A stretch of 64,000 nucleotides of DNA from Phoenix dactylifera (Eukaryota > Streptophyta > Magnoliopsida > Arecales > Arecaceae), in NCBI RefSeq assembly GCF_009389715.1, contig NC_052407.1, forward strand, positions 1,248,501 to 1,312,500, read 5' to 3'. Shown one piece after another: positions 23,803 through 36,050 of this stretch (position 1 is the stretch's first letter; every line of letters starts with the position of its first letter). Under the pieces are notes generated by a model. That model saw only the letters and a program-made list of their open reading frames with translations. It made no database searches and was not told the origin of the DNA. Position numbers and translations under genes: made by a program.

Positions 23803-26174
23803 AAAATGCCTTAAAAATAAAACAGTCTTAAGCCTCCAAATATATTGGGCCGTTACAGACTGCAAGAAGTGGCTCATGAGAGCCATCAATCTTTATTATG
23901 TATCTTGGTTGCTTTTAGTGCCGGGTAGAATTGAGCCAAGTAGTTTCTTTGGACTTTCCTCTATGCTCTGCCCTCCAGCTGATATATACATTTCTGTACT
24001 TCTTTTACTCCCGCATATTATGAGAGTTGGTACTTGCCTTCATGAGCTTAATAGAGTATGTGGAGCCCTCACTCCTGAAAAAAATTGGCCGGACCCTACT
24101 ACCGTAAAATAAAGCTGAAGTTTCCTTTCTGCCTTTTTGTCTTCCATATTATATTTTTTCGAGTAAGGTTACACTAAAATATGCACGGGGCGTTAAAAAA
24201 AGTTTACATGGCTGTAAAATTGTTCGCATAACAAAAGTAGGTGAACGACCAAAATGACTGAAGTAAACTTATCCGCTGGTGTTAAGAAACCTCCTTGTTT
24301 GCATGAAAAAGACATCCATAACCCATTTTTTGAGAGGCACGAGACATCTATGATTCTTAGATATCAACTTCTGTATTGATGCATTTAACTGTCATGTTGC
24401 CAGATAGAGACGATTATTTCCGGACAACAAACGTTGCTTTCCATCATAACAAGTCATGTACACTTCCGTGTTTTTTTTTAGGTCATAAGTGCTGATTGTT
24501 TGGATGAAAAATGCCTTTGTCTTCCACTCAAAGTAATGCAGTGCTAGATATGACCACGATCACCTCGACGAATGGAGAGTATGTAGTTGGGCTTGGATGC
24601 TGGTTCCTATATCCCAAATTTTTAATGCAAAGGTGGTACATTCAGACGAGTCAGCCGATTTCACAGCTTTATTATATATATAGATATATACTGATTTGGT
24701 TAACTTAGGGCATCTTCTTCCAATAGTCGAAAGTAGGCCATCTGGGTACATGTGACATTTAAAAAGTATAGAACTCGTAATCTGCTTGATAGATACGCGA
24801 TCTGAATTGCAAGGGGGGGAACTCCCAAAAAGTAAGAATAATAAAATGAACGGGTGGAAATCGCTGTTCACATGGGCTAGTTTCCTATTTCCCACGCTCA
24901 TGGGGCCGGGGAGCACTGGGCGACCTCTGGCGGTACCTTGTCCACGTCGGGCTCATTGCCCTGGAGACGCCGACGCTCACGATGCCGGGTCGTTGACCGG
25001 TGCTTATCTTTATCACGGAGACCGGCTCGAGCGGAGTTCGGTGCTTCCAACTGTTTGAAATATATATAGTTTTGATATATTTAAAAATATAATATTTAAA
25101 AATAGTTTTGATCTATTTGATTGATCATTTAAAAAGAGTATTAAGAGGATTGCGCTTTGTTGAGTATCTATAAAATTGTATCAAATATCTATTATGCTCA
25201 AAAAATTGTAGGTAGATTTTGATCACTTAAAAATATTTTTTTAAAAAAATTAATTTTTAATCGAAAAATAGCTTTTTATGTTTCTAATATTTTTGTATAA
25301 AACAATAAAGTCATAGAAATATTTTTTTTTGGAAAATTCCAATCAAACAATTGATTCCTCTTCAATTTTTTGTCGACCATATTATTTCTTTATTTTTCAA
25401 AGAATCAGATGAGTTATGTAAATCTTGTTGCAAATACTAAAATTTAAACCTATTGTTAAACAATTCGATTTCGAATTGCTTCTAATATTAACTTAAAATA
25501 AAATATGCTCCGGTATTCACAAATATCGAACTGAATGCGTTTCATAATTTGACAATTGTTTATGGTCAATCGTCAGCCTAATAACAATCCAGAATTTCAT
25601 GGACTCCCACCTTTTGCTATTTTTTTGACAAAAAAAAATCTAGTTACAATCAATTTCTCCACCTTTTTCATCTGAAAACGAAATCAGCGTCAAAAGCTTA
25701 AAAGCTGAACCCAACTTCTGAATCATGTAGAAGATTATCTGAGGCCACGAAACATAGGCTGTCAATTCCAGTCTGAATTGCCCCACCAAATGTTGTTTCT
25801 AGATTGTTCATCAGCGACCGTGAAAACGCTACAAGAAATCTCAAGAAATATCCAAGAAAAAGCACGGAGGGACAGCGTCATTGTAGCATTTGAAGACGCC
25901 AAGTACCAAGAAATGGCAAAGAAAACCATCATGGCATCATCCTCCAGTGCCCCTTCCCCACGTCCTTCCCTTCTCCATCGGCAATGGACGAGTCGTCGAG
26001 CCCTTTTATTGCCATTATGATATATTTATTACTCGATTCGAGTGACTGCACGTGACCCCTTCTCTCTCTTCTCCTCTCCCCCCCTTCCCCCGTCCCTGTT
26101 TCCCACCTTGGCGCCACCCCCGTCCCCCATTGGATCCGCTCACCTCCCTCTCTCTCTCTCCCCGGTCGGAATCA
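23803..26174. other. Spacer upstream of the receptor kinase
   Basis: Mostly AT-rich with no gene recognised. A GC-rich island at about 24890-25050 stands out from its AT-rich neighbours and could be a captured gene fragment, but none of its six frames gave a domain I recognise. The last 120 bp before 26175 are the pyrimidine-rich leader of the receptor kinase. Confidence 0.4.
26019..26054 (+). promoter_or_regulatory. Possible core promoter and G-box of the receptor kinase
   Basis: A TATATTTATT box at about 26022 is followed by CACGTG at 26049-26054, 120-150 bp upstream of the start codon, and then a C/T-rich leader. The same leader with a mutated G-box (CACGCG) is seen in the relic at 527-848. 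The transcription start is inferred. Confidence 0.35.
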
Positions 26175-28034
26175 ATGCCGCCTCCTCCATTTCCGCTTCC
26201 GCTCCTCCTCGCCATTGCTGCTCTGCTCTCCGCGGCCGTGGAGGGTTCGCACCGCGCCTGCTCGCCGCCTCCCCACGCTGGCCGCACGCCCCAACCGTCC
26301 TGCCCTCCGTTCCGTTCGCCGCCCTCCTCCTTCCCCTTCTCTTCCTCCGCCGGGTGCGGTCACCCCTCCTTCCAGATCAACTGCTCCTCCCCCCATTCCC
26401 TCATCTCTATCCACTCCGCCCCTTTCCTTGTCCTCGACCACCAACCCAACTCCCTCCTCCTCTCTCCCTCCCTCCCCCATTCCTCCTCCTCTGCTTGTCC
26501 TTCTCTCCCCACTGCCCCCATTAATCTCTCTGGCTCCCCTTTCCGCCTCTCGCTGGACACCTGCTCCCATCTCTTGTCCCTCCGCCCCTGCCCCCTCGCT
26601 GCCTCGGCGAACTCCTCCTGCCGCCTCTCCAAGTGGCAGCGCCTCCTCCTCTCCAAACCCCGCCTCCTCCTCAACTCCTGCTTCCACGCCACCCTCCACC
26701 GAGCCGCCGCCGCCCCCTGCCAGCACGACGTCCACGCCTCCATCGCCGCCTTCCTGCGCTCCGGCATCGAGGTCGAGTGGGACTCCACCTCCGACCCCTA
26801 CTTCTCCAACTGCTCTTCGTGCCAGCGCGCCACCGGCGGGGTCTGCGGCTTCAACGATTCGTCTTCCTCTAAGGATTTCCTCTGCTTTCCTTCCGCCGAG
26901 CATCTTGGCCGCCAGCCCACCGGCGGCCCCACCCACCGTCTTCTTATTCTAATCACCACCCTTTTCGCCGTCACCTGCCTTCTTGTTGTCGTCCTCTCTC
27001 TCTGGGCCGCCGCTTTCCTCCGACGCCGCCGGGACGACCCCTGCGGTGCCGCCGGTGACCCGATGACCGCCTTCCTCCGCCGGCATCACCTCCACCCGCC
27101 GGTGTACACTTACGACCATCTCCACGCCGCCACCGGCGGCTTCGACCCCCGGCGCAAGATCGGGGACGGCGGGTTCGGGGCTGTGTACCTCGCCCAGCTT
27201 GGCGACGGCCGGATCGCCGCCGTGAAGCGGCTCCACAGCCACCACCCGTCGGCGAGCACCAAGTCCTTCTGCAACGAGATCCTGATCCTCTCCTCGCTCC
27301 GCCACCCCAACCTCGTCCGCCTCCACGGCTACTGCTGCGACCCCCGCGGCCTCCTCCTAGTGTACGACTACGTCCCCAACGGCACCGTCGCCGACCACCT
27401 CCACGGCTCCAGGAGCGCCTACAGCCGGGCCGCTCTCACATGGGCCGTCCGCGTCGACATCGCCCTCCAGACCGCCGCCGCCCTGGAGTACCTCCACTTC
27501 TCTCTGAAGCCTCCGGTGGTCCACCGGGACATCACATCGGCCAACATCTTCGTGGAGAGAGATATGAGGGTGAAAGTCGGCGACTTTGGGCTCTCGAGGC
27601 TGCTCTCGCTGCCAGAAGATTCGTCGTCGGGTTCGTCGGAGTACGTTTGCTGCACGGGGCCACAGGGCACGCCGGGGTACTTGGACCCGGATTACCACCG
27701 GTCGTTCCGGCTGACGGAGAAGAGCGACGTGTATAGCTTCGGCGTGGTGCTGCTGGAGCTGGTGACGGGGATGAAGGCGGTGGACTTGGGGAGGGACCGG
27801 AGGGAGGTGACGCTGGCCGACCTGGCGGTGGCCAAGATCCAGGTCGGGGCGCTGCACCAGGTGGTCGATCCGGTGCTGCTGCGGCAGGGGAAGGAGGCCA
27901 TGGCGACTGTCGAGGCGGTTGCCGAGCTCGCATTCAGGTGCGTGGCCGGGGATAAGGATGACCGGCCGGACGCGAGGGAGCTGGTGGAGGAGTTGAAGCG
28001 AATTCGCAGTCGAATGCATGATGCTCGCTCGTAA
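26175..28034 (+). CDS. LRK10L/WAK-like receptor-like protein kinase, single exon
   Basis: Intact 619-residue receptor kinase. The start at 26175 is preferred to the in-frame ATG at 26052 because it opens directly on a hydrophobic signal peptide (PLPLLLAIAALLSAA). A cysteine-bearing GUB_WAK_bind-type ectodomain follows (CPPFRSPPSSFPFSS, CGHPSFQINC). A WAK-associated C-terminal cysteine patch (CSSCQRATGGVCGFN) comes next, then a membrane helix at about residues 255-280 and an RRRR stop-transfer. The kinase domain begins near residue 326 with GDGGFGAVY. It has Lys351 (AAVKRLH), the catalytic loop HRD 450-452 in VVHRDITSANIF, DFG 470-472, GTPGYLDPDYH and SDVYSFGVVLLE, so all catalytic residues are present and it should be an active Ser/Thr kinase. 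Relatives in the LRK10L-1 group act at the plasma membrane in defence and stress signalling (family knowledge). The CDS is very GC-rich beside AT-rich flanks. Confidence 0.95.
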   Translation: MPPPPFPLPLLLAIAALLSAAVEGSHRACSPPPHAGRTPQPSCPPFRSPPSSFPFSSSAGCGHPSFQINCSSPHSLISIHSAPFLVLDHQPNSLLLSPSLPHSSSSACPSLPTAPINLSGSPFRLSLDTCSHLLSLRPCPLAASANSSCRLSKWQRLLLSKPRLLLNSCFHATLHRAAAAPCQHDVHASIAAFLRSGIEVEWDSTSDPYFSNCSSCQRATGGVCGFNDSSSSKDFLCFPSAEHLGRQPTGGPTHRLLILITTLFAVTCLLVVVLSLWAAAFLRRRRDDPCGAAGDPMTAFLRRHHLHPPVYTYDHLHAATGGFDPRRKIGDGGFGAVYLAQLGDGRIAAVKRLHSHHPSASTKSFCNEILILSSLRHPNLVRLHGYCCDPRGLLLVYDYVPNGTVADHLHGSRSAYSRAALTWAVRVDIALQTAAALEYLHFSLKPPVVHRDITSANIFVERDMRVKVGDFGLSRLLSLPEDSSSGSSEYVCCTGPQGTPGYLDPDYHRSFRLTEKSDVYSFGVVLLELVTGMKAVDLGRDRREVTLADLAVAKIQVGALHQVVDPVLLRQGKEAMATVEAVAELAFRCVAGDKDDRPDARELVEELKRIRSRMHDARS

Positions 28035-28267
28035 TTTGAGGAGACCAAGATGCGATTCTGATGAATTCATGTTGGGTTCATTTCAAGCAGAAAGTTATGG
28101 TCTTGGAAGGATGATTCCTGAGAGAGTTGGTTGCGTTAATTCCTTCTACTTCCGAGTTCTATTAGCTGCGTAGCTATTGGGGCATGTAAACTGTCTACCC
28201 TGTAACTCTGGTTCCACGCTTGGATCACCAACCACCTGAAATGAGAAATGAAGCAATCTAGGACATT

Positions 28268-28400
28268 TTCTCGGGCTTTGGTCGAAGAGAATTGGAGATA
28301 TGAGCCAGTAAAAGGAATGGAAACATGTTCACGAGTAAACTCGCCTTCTCAGGCTTTGGTGGTTGAAGAGGATTGGAGATTTGAGCTAGTAAAGGAATGA
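28268..28400 (+). repeat. Two-copy direct repeat downstream of the receptor kinase
   Basis: 28268-28320 and 28345-28400 share CTCGGGCTTTGGT/CTCAGGCTTTGGT, GAAGAG, ATTGGAGAT, TGAGC and AGTAAAGGAATG with a period of about 77 bp. Diverged; no function apparent. Confidence 0.7.
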
Positions 28401-28429
28401 AGAGTGTTAGATGCCTAAGGAGGGCCTGG

Positions 28430-28910
28430 CTGGTGAAACACGTTATACGTGGTAGAGAAAATCTTTCAAGTCATTGTTTGCATCAAGAGAATGATCATAT
28501 CAGAGCCCTGTATTTGGCTTGTCGTGATAGAACTCATCTTATCTCTACGCAATTGTGTAAGTTACTTATCTTTCCTCTGGCACTCCCTTCGTGGATGATG
28601 GATCCTTGTTTTATTGGAAATTCTTAAGTCATCTCCATTTTGTTCACTTCTATGAAATCTTAACGCTTGCATTTCTTCTTTTGTTTTCAAGAATGCTCTT
28701 GTCGTTTCTTCGTTTCGTATTTGTGTGCTTTCAAGCCCATATTTGTTTTAGTTCTGACAGGCAAAGCTATCATCTGCCTGCCTTCTGCTCATTTTTGTAT
28801 CGGGATGCAAAGGATGCCGCAAAGCAATTAACGTCGCAATATTGCATGTATGCATCATTGTTTGTTGATGCTTATGAGAGGACTTTTTACTACTCTAAGT
28901 TGATCAATTG
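28430..28910 (+). repeat. Block X, copy 1
   Basis: Similar in order and orientation to 34350-35420. Examples: GATCAAGAGGATGATC-type sequence (28478 versus 34407), CTGGCACTCCCTTCGTG versus CTGGTACTCCCTCCATG, and AAAGGATGCC followed by TTTGTTGATGCTTATGAGAG versus TTTGTTGGGATGCTTCTCAGAG. Non-coding as far as can be seen. Confidence 0.6.
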
Positions 28911-29409
28911 ATGCTAACTGTGCTTCAACTTTAGATCAGTCTTCTTTGTTTATTAGGCAAAGATGTTTGGTGCAATTGTTTTGTACTTATCTCTCAATAA
29001 AGTTGCATTCTGCTATTGCTGCTTCAAAGCGCTTTGACAATTGTTCAACACCCTCATGCTTCTCTTTTGACTCCTCGGAAAGTTGTTCCTCCACTGACAT
29101 TATTATTTCATCTAGTTAATGAACTTCAGAACTTTTGGTAGGCCAACACATTGACTTTTTGTGAACTCGCGGGCCTTTATGGGTCCTCCTGGCTTTCAAC
29201 TTAGGAACCTCACTCAATTGATGTGGCTCTTTAATACAGCCTCCCATTGTGATTTTGTTCTGGTCACACATGGATCAGGCATCAAAGAAAGTTGGGTGTG
29301 AGTGGCCAAGCATCTACTAAATATCCTGCCAAAGAATACATTACAGAGCAATGCACTTGATTCTTGTTTCTCTCCTTTTTAGGAAATATGATGGTGATAT
29401 GGTGGTAAT

Positions 29410-29490
29410 GTGTCACTATCAGGATTTGAACCTGATACCAGTCATGAGGATAAGCCCTCATGAAAGAGATGCCATACAGCTAAGCTAAAA
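29410..29490 (-). mobile_element. tRNA-like / SINE head with pol III boxes
   Basis: The minus strand has an A-box TAGCTTAGCTG (29477-29487) and a B-box GGTTCAAATCC (29422-29432), spaced as in tRNA genes. The T-loop region reads TATCAGGTTCAAATCCTGATA and can pair, but the acceptor stem does not close well. A tRNA pseudogene or the head of a tRNA-derived SINE is more likely than a working tRNA. Confidence 0.5.
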
Positions 29491-30779
29491 AAAAGCTATT
29501 GATGATAGTTGCTGATGCTCTGTGTCTGTGGTGTTTAAACTAAAGTTATTGCAAATCTGTCCGTGGAGTTTCCACATGGAGAGCTATCATACTTTTTAAG
29601 TATCCCTAGCACAAGCCATGGCTCAATTTCTCCTTTCATCAGAGATGGTATTCAAATAATATTCATGGTAAAATGAAAAGCACTGTGTTTTTTTTGTTTT
29701 TTGATAAGTCGGAGAGATCATCGAAAAGCACTGCTCAAGTTTGTCAATATTTACTGAAAATTGAGAATTTGAATTTTAGTATATAGATACCTGCCACTCA
29801 CCAAATGTGCTGAAATTGGATGCACTCTCTTTCATCCGTATTTTTCCATAATTTTTTACCATATAGCATCTTGTTATTTACTCAAGAGATGCTAATAGAA
29901 GTTTCTGCCTTAGTCTCGAGCTGTTGTACGCTGACCTACAAGTCTGTCAGGGCGCACCAACCTATCAGTCTGGTTCTAAAAGCCAAATGCTAAATATGAA
30001 AATGTAATATCTGAATCATATCTCAGCTCTCACTTTGTCAATGCCAGTTCTCCTTCGTTTCACCGCAAAGCATTAGCTAGGATAGTATGCCTCTGGCCTC
30101 TTGATGGGGAGAAATTATATCCAACACCGCATGCACCATATGGTCTTGCATGCTGCCAATCACAGTTGTTCTTTCTTGCGAATCTCATTCATCAAATGCT
30201 TATTTTGGTGCACTGCTATATAAACAAGCAAATGTGATTGACGGCGTGCATAATTATGTGGTGCACACCATATAAGATATAATTTCTTCTTGATGGGAGA
30301 GCATGGGTTCGCTCTTAGCATTTTTGGCCCCATGTTGTTGTACCAATATACAGTTGTGGTTCCATGAACTAGACTTAATCTCTTTAGAAGCCTAGTTCCC
30401 ATACATAGGTGGGGTGGCAATGTGGGTTAATTTGGCCGGCTAATATCAAAAGAAGAGAATAACTCATTGCTTACAAAAAAAAAATTAAAAGATAATTGAA
30501 TCCTAGCCTTTGATTTGTCCACCATTCAACAGCTTTGTGCTATGCTTTATTAATAAATAGTCTCAAGTAAAATTCTATTCACACTTCCCCTCAACTTATA
30601 CAAATTTAATGGACATGCCAAAAAAAAGGGGGATGAAATGGGCAACAAATGCAGGGACTGAGAACAAATAATTTGGCTAGATCCTAATCATTAAATGATA
30701 GTGTTACAAAGAGACCAAAGAGTATCCCGAATAACCCGGGACCCTTTGTCGTGATCTACAGAACAATATCATCATAGAT

Positions 30780-33700
30780 ACCTACTATATTTCTTCACAT
30801 TATATGCTCGAATAAGTGCATATCACAAATTTTGGCAAAATTTTGTCTACTATAAATGACTAGTAAGAGTCGAGATCCTCTCCGTGATGGCCTATCAAGG
30901 CCCAGTCCGCTTGACCGGCCTAACCCAAGCTTGGCCCAGCCCAAGCCCCCATTTAAAAAAAAGAAAGAAAGAAAAATAGAGAGGAAGACTTCCGTCAGAA
31001 ATTTTCTTCTCCATCCGACTCTCTGTGAGAGTTGATTTCCGAGAGACAAATGAGGCTAACCTCCTCTATATAACCACCTACCAGCCCCTCTATGATCCTC
31101 CACCAATGATCATTGAGCTCCATTCTCTCTCTTTTCTCTTGTTGAGTTCGCAGTTGCTTGATCTTGTGCCTGTTGAAAATCAAGGCCATCGGAGCTAAGA
31201 TAACGCCCTGTCATTCCTCCCCTTCTCCTTGTCTACTTCGCACGATTTAGAATTACAGCCACCAGCCGAGAAATTGGCTAGAAACCGCTCAAAAAAAAAG
31301 GATCCCTGTTTTGCTCTGTTTTACCTCCTTCTCCTTTTTCTGACTATCTCCGCCACCGGCATTCATCGCTGAGGCCCTTGACCACTCCCTCTACTTAGAT
31401 TTGAGTACAACCGAGCCAAGAATCACCATGTTTGACTCTACTTTTGGTTTGAATTCAGCCGACCACCCTCTGCTGCCCGCCGCCGCCTGCTGCTACCTTG
31501 CCAGACCATGATATGGAAGCCATCAGTTGCCTCCCTTTCTTCTCTATTTTGCTAAGAAAGAAGAAGATAAGAAGAAGAATAGGCTCTCTTTCTTTCTCTT
31601 ATTTCCTCTCTTCTCTCTCTCATCCCCCTCTTTCTCTCTCTAAAAGTTCTAAACCCCAGTAAAAGGGTTCCAACTACCTTTTCTCTGGACTCCGAGTTGA
31701 CTCCTGCAAAGAGACTGTAAACTTTTCTGATGCCCGGGTCACCAATTGGACCGATTATTCCAGTAATATTAAGTGTCCCTAGAACCTACTGATAATGAAC
31801 TCTATCAAACGGCCTTGGCCCTAATCGAGTCAATGTTACGTGATTTATTGATTAAGTTGCTTAAACTTTACCTATCCAAAGCCTCCATACTTTATCACCC
31901 GACCAACCATCTCCTTTTCTTATTACTTTAATTTTATTAAAATTATCGAACGAAAATTAATTTCACTTTTGATATTTTTTAAATAGGATTAACTGATTTG
32001 CCTAGTAAAATTTGACGGTCTAAGGCGGAAAAAGTAAGTAGATCTTGCAGTTTTTATTATTTTTCAAATGATCATATTTTCGTGCATAAAATTTGCTTAT
32101 GGAAATATTATATTTTTCTCAAATTATGGATCAACAAATGTATTATGAAAAACATGCTTTATTGTAAAAAATAGTTCCATGAATATTTTAATGAAATAGC
32201 TTTTTTTATGAAATATGAATTTAATCATGTCATTTAGAGTTTTTCATCTATATATATGTATATTTTTTAAAAAAGATATAAATATTTGAAAGACTCTCAG
32301 ATAGCTATGTATGATCTCAAGAATTAGAAAAAATTGACACCCGGAGCTAGCATCCATACGAACACAGGCCCCGCCAGCGAGTATAAAGTTGGCATACAAA
32401 ACAACAATCTTTGTCGATTACGAATACGAGCTATGTTACGAGTATAAAGTGACCATAGAATGAATATATGTAAGCAATATTTTGAATTATGATATGGCTA
32501 ATGGGAGAGGGATGATCTATGAATTTATTCTTGGAACCATATTTATGAAATATGAATGATTTATGCATGCATGATTGGCTTTATGACTTGTTTTAATATA
32601 TTATACTATGAAATGCTTTATTTTGTAATATCTGTTATTTTTCTTAAATGATGCATTGACATGAAAAAACTTATGTTTGATTTGGTAAGGTAGAGTAAGA
32701 TTTACTTACTGAGTTGTGTCGCTCATATATTTCTATTTTTATTTTTATCTCTTGAAACAAATAGGGTCGATAGGAAGGAAGGATGGTCCAGGTTTGAAGT
32801 TCGCGCTAGCAAGCTTGACAATTTTGTAGAGGACTTTTAATATTTTAAATGAACAATGAATATATAGTTAATTATTTTTTTAATATTGAGGATTATGGGT
32901 TTGGTATTTATATTTGGATTTAGACGCTCTGAACCAGTATTAGTTGCATTTAATAGATAATAAAATTGTACTTTTATTTACTATATTTTGTTTAAGATGA
33001 ATTTGAAAGTTAAATTGCCGTGTTATGTTCCGAATTTGGGCTGCAACGCTCTCTACTTCACAATTGAGCTAGAGGACTTTGATCCTCCATTTATAGACCA
33101 TCCATGTATAAGTGATGACTAATGATGGGTGGGGCTGTGGAAAAAATTGGAACATGTTCATCCTAGCCCGGCTCCATCGCAGGCTGGCGCACTATTCATG
33201 GACAACTTATGATCAAACTACTCTAATTCAACCAGGAACTGAAGAGGATCCGAACTCATATTTAAAGACTATATTGGATGGATATATGCTCCTGTCAATC
33301 GCATCCTGTTGTGATATTCTAGCGTATCTTGTCTTTCTCAGTAACAAAATTGGAATCTTGTGAAACATTACAGCCATAAAAAGTGGATTTGGAGTTGTTG
33401 GATAGTCCAATATGGGATTTGTCCAAGAGTAACATTCCTCACCAGAGAGGAGCATCCCTAAATTCTAATGGTATGTTTCCAGCTGTTTCGAAGTGTTTTT
33501 TTGTCCTATTCTCTTTGTTCTCCTCCTTACTAGTTCCAATATTCTTTGCTTCTCTCTAATATTTGTAAAATGATGTATATGTATCCTTACTTGCATTGTA
33601 TATCAGAAAGATAGTTTGAAAAACTATCAAGAAAATTTTTGCTTGAAATTAGAACAAACTGAAAGTAGGTAGTAGAAGAATATGTTCAATTAATAATTGT

Positions 33701-34150
33701 CAAAATACTTGTAAAGTCCTATTCATAAGAAGTAATACCATGATGTTAGCTAATATGCTGAAGAGACAATCATCTATAATACATCTCGATATGTTTTGCA
33801 TTGCCTTTACTTCGTAATTTAAATTGATAAGGAACTTATTTAATATTTTTATAAAAACAAAATTTATTTTTAAAAAAATTGTTGCATTATTCTTCATTCA
33901 ATCAATATAAAAGAAAGAACCAACAAAGCCCTAGTCTAGTAGAGGAAAATATTTTTTTTAAAAAAAAATACCATGGATGAACTAATCCCTTCAAAAAAAA
34001 TGCATAATTATACAAGAAACTTTTGTATCTTGTCATCATGCATAATTAATCGATCGGTTCATGAAATATTTTAGATCTTCATGAAGATTATTTAAATGAT
34101 ATAGAAACAACATCCATTCTTAACATGCAACAACCGTTAGCTTAATTTAT
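30780..34150 (+). repeat. Block Y, copy 1 (split by insertion B)
   Basis: 30780-30882 and 33054-34150 together match 36130-37560. Shared landmarks: TTATATGCTC, TAGACCATCCAT/AAGACCATCCAT, TGGATGGATATATGCTC/TAGATGGATATATTCTC, GTGATAT, CTTGTGAAACAT, TCCCTAAATTCTAATGGTAT, and ATACAAGAAACTT near the end. The copy is interrupted by the 2.17 kb insertion B. No protein recognised. Confidence 0.65.
30883..33048 (+). mobile_element. Solo-LTR-like insertion B (2.17 kb)
   Basis: Interrupts block Y. The 5-bp duplication CTCTC occurs at 30878-30882 and 33049-33053, and comparison with the uninterrupted block Y copy (36.2 kb) places the insertion here. It is related to insertion A (11642-13812) over its right part and has nearly the same length (2166 versus 2171 bp). 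It has no gag or pol and only one unit of the minisatellite that is expanded in A. The termini are not clean TG...CA, so LTR identity is inference. Confidence 0.65.
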
Positions 34151-34349
34151 CCGCACCTGTTTTCTAAGGGCTTACCAGATATTCAGCATATTTAGAATCC
34201 CTGAGGGAAAATAATTTTCTTGGTTATCTCTAGACATATCTCTCTTTAACTATTTCACTGCGCGAAAAGATATGGAATTAGCAGCATATAGAATCCGAGT
34301 TCTTGTATCCTTGCATCATAGTGGAAAGAGAGACTAATTTGGACTTGCC

Positions 34350-35420
34350 ACTAGTATTTCCCTGGTGAAGAGACATTTATGAGGCAGAGGATTTCCTTTA
34401 AGTCATGGTTCGGATCAAGAGGATGATCCTATCATTCCTTAAAAAAAAAAAAAAAAAGAAGGAATGACTATATCAGTCTCCTATTTATCTAGTCTTATAA
34501 AAATTATCATACCTCAATATACTTATGATCACCTGGTACTCCCTCCATGTATCCCCATCCCCCACTCTAGAAGTTTCATATTCTTTATTTAGGGCTCATT
34601 TGGATCACGGGAAGCATTTTCCTTCTTAGGAAAATAATTTCTGGAAAGCAGATTCCTAAAAAAAGGATATCTGGGAAAGTACTTTTAGTATGTTTGGTTG
34701 ACCATGAAAAAGTGACAGATTTTCAAAGTGCTTATGTTTGGTTAACCATCTACTTTTCTGTAAAAGTTATGTATAATTTCTATTATACCCTTAATAGAAA
34801 TTAGGTATTTAATGTCTTTTTGATGTTGAAATATCTTTTTAGGAAAAAATAAAAATGGAGTATTTCCTGGCTCATGGAAAAGTAAATTTTCCATGTTTCT
34901 AATAGAAAAACTTTTCTATAAAATATGGAAATCATATTCTCATGGGAATACAAATTTTTCTCTTTCTCTCTTTTGAAAACTCTAACCAAACAAGAGGCAT
35001 TTTATTATTTTCTCGTTGACCACACTTTTTCTCCTTCTTTTTTCGCGAACCAAACGAGCCCTTATAGATGGTTGGTGTGGAAGAATATGGGGTCACTGAT
35101 CCGGAGAATTTTGTTTCCTGCGGTGGAGTCGCATCTTTGGACATCCCTAATTTGTTCTCAGTCATCAAATATTGTATCGGTTACAGTGCCATTTTAGTGT
35201 TTTTAGTGTTATTTCACTTTCTTCTTGTCAGAACTGTCAAGCAAAGATAGCTGCGACGCTTTTATTTGGTCATCTTCGCATTGAACCGTAAAGGATGCCA
35301 GAGGGCAAGTAATGCCATAATATTCCATATTGGTGTTTGTTGGGATGCTTCTCAGAGGGACAGTCACTGTGTTGAGTTGTTCAAAATATTTTTGCGAAAA
35401 GCTAAATTGCATCTCTTCAA
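34350..35420 (+). repeat. Block X, copy 2
   Basis: Collinear with 28430-28910 on either side of a 470-bp MITE at 34592-35061, for example GTCAGAACTGTCAAGCAAAG here versus GTTCTGACAGGCAAAG there. It follows block Y copy 1 directly and precedes block Y copy 2, so X and Y alternate. Confidence 0.6.
34592..35061. mobile_element. PIF/Harbinger (Tourist-like) MITE, 470 bp
   Basis: Terminal inverted repeats GGGCTCATTTGG and CCAAACGAGCCC, flanked on both sides by TTA (34589-34591 and 35062-35064), the target preference and duplication of PIF/Harbinger elements. A/T-rich interior with no transposase. Confidence 0.85.
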
Positions 35421-35895
35421 ATATGCTTCATTTTGTGAGAAACTGTGCAGAATGTATTTAGTCCCACACAAGATTTTTAAATAAATCAAGAGAGTAGCTT
35501 AGACCCAGATGAACCAAGTTCTCAGTTTGATCTTGGCCTATACAAGGAGTCAGAAAATTTTGAGTGAATCAGATTTTCCGAGAACTCGACCTATGCTTTT
35601 GAACAGATTTAGATATTTTGATTGATATGGTTAATTTGATATTAAGAACTATATCTAAGTATGGATTTTGAGATTTATTATGAAAAGTTTATTTAAGAAA
35701 AAATACCAACCCATATGAAATACCATATCAGCCAACAATATGGATTTTATCAGTTTATATTGGATGTAATTTTTAGATATATCATATCACGAGGTGCCCG
35801 ATGCCGATGCATACTTGTCTCTCATTCTATAAAGTTGATGCACATGCCAAGGAAGAGGAAGGGGCAAGGAAGCCATAAAAAACAAGAGTTGGAAA

Positions 35896-36050
35896 CATGG
35901 TATGTCGTACAAATCTGAACCGGACGGTACAAGACATACTGTACCGTACCAATTTAGGTGGACTCAGTATGTTAAAAAAAATTTATACTGTACTGTATCG
36001 ACATTGTGCTAGCGTGGCACCAGTACAGAATCCGGTACAGAGATGACAAA
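35896..36050 (+). mobile_element. GTACCG-rich element, second copy
   Basis: About 150 bp starting CATGGTATGTCGTAC, with AACCGGACGGTAC, GTACCGTACC, an A-rich/T-rich centre (GTTAAAAAAAATTTATAC) and GTGCTAGCGTGGCACCAGTA. It is collinear with the reverse complement of 56238-56398 and related to 19604-19917. Diverged from the GTACCG consensus. Confidence 0.6.

Larger units (their letters stand above)
28035..30877. other. 3' flank of the receptor kinase and spacer
   Basis: The first about 250 bp are likely 3' UTR. It then contains a two-copy direct repeat (28268-28400), block X copy 1 (28430-28910) and a tRNA-like unit on minus (29410-29490). No further coding sequence recognised. Confidence 0.45.

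Noticed and set aside
26172..26936. 254-codon minus-strand frame over the receptor kinase
   Set aside because: Shadow of a GC-rich plus-strand gene with signal peptide and cysteine motifs; the minus translation is Gly/Glu/Arg low complexity.
26215..26952. 245-codon plus-strand alternative frame (Pro/Ser-rich)
   Set aside because: Overlaps the receptor kinase in another frame; composition reflects C/T-rich codons and there is no domain.
27357..28070. 237-codon minus-strand frame over the kinase domain
   Set aside because: Antisense shadow of conserved kinase motifs in a GC-rich region.
29410..29490. Functional tRNA gene on the minus strand
   Set aside because: A- and B-boxes fit, but the acceptor and anticodon stems do not close convincingly, so it is listed as tRNA-like only.
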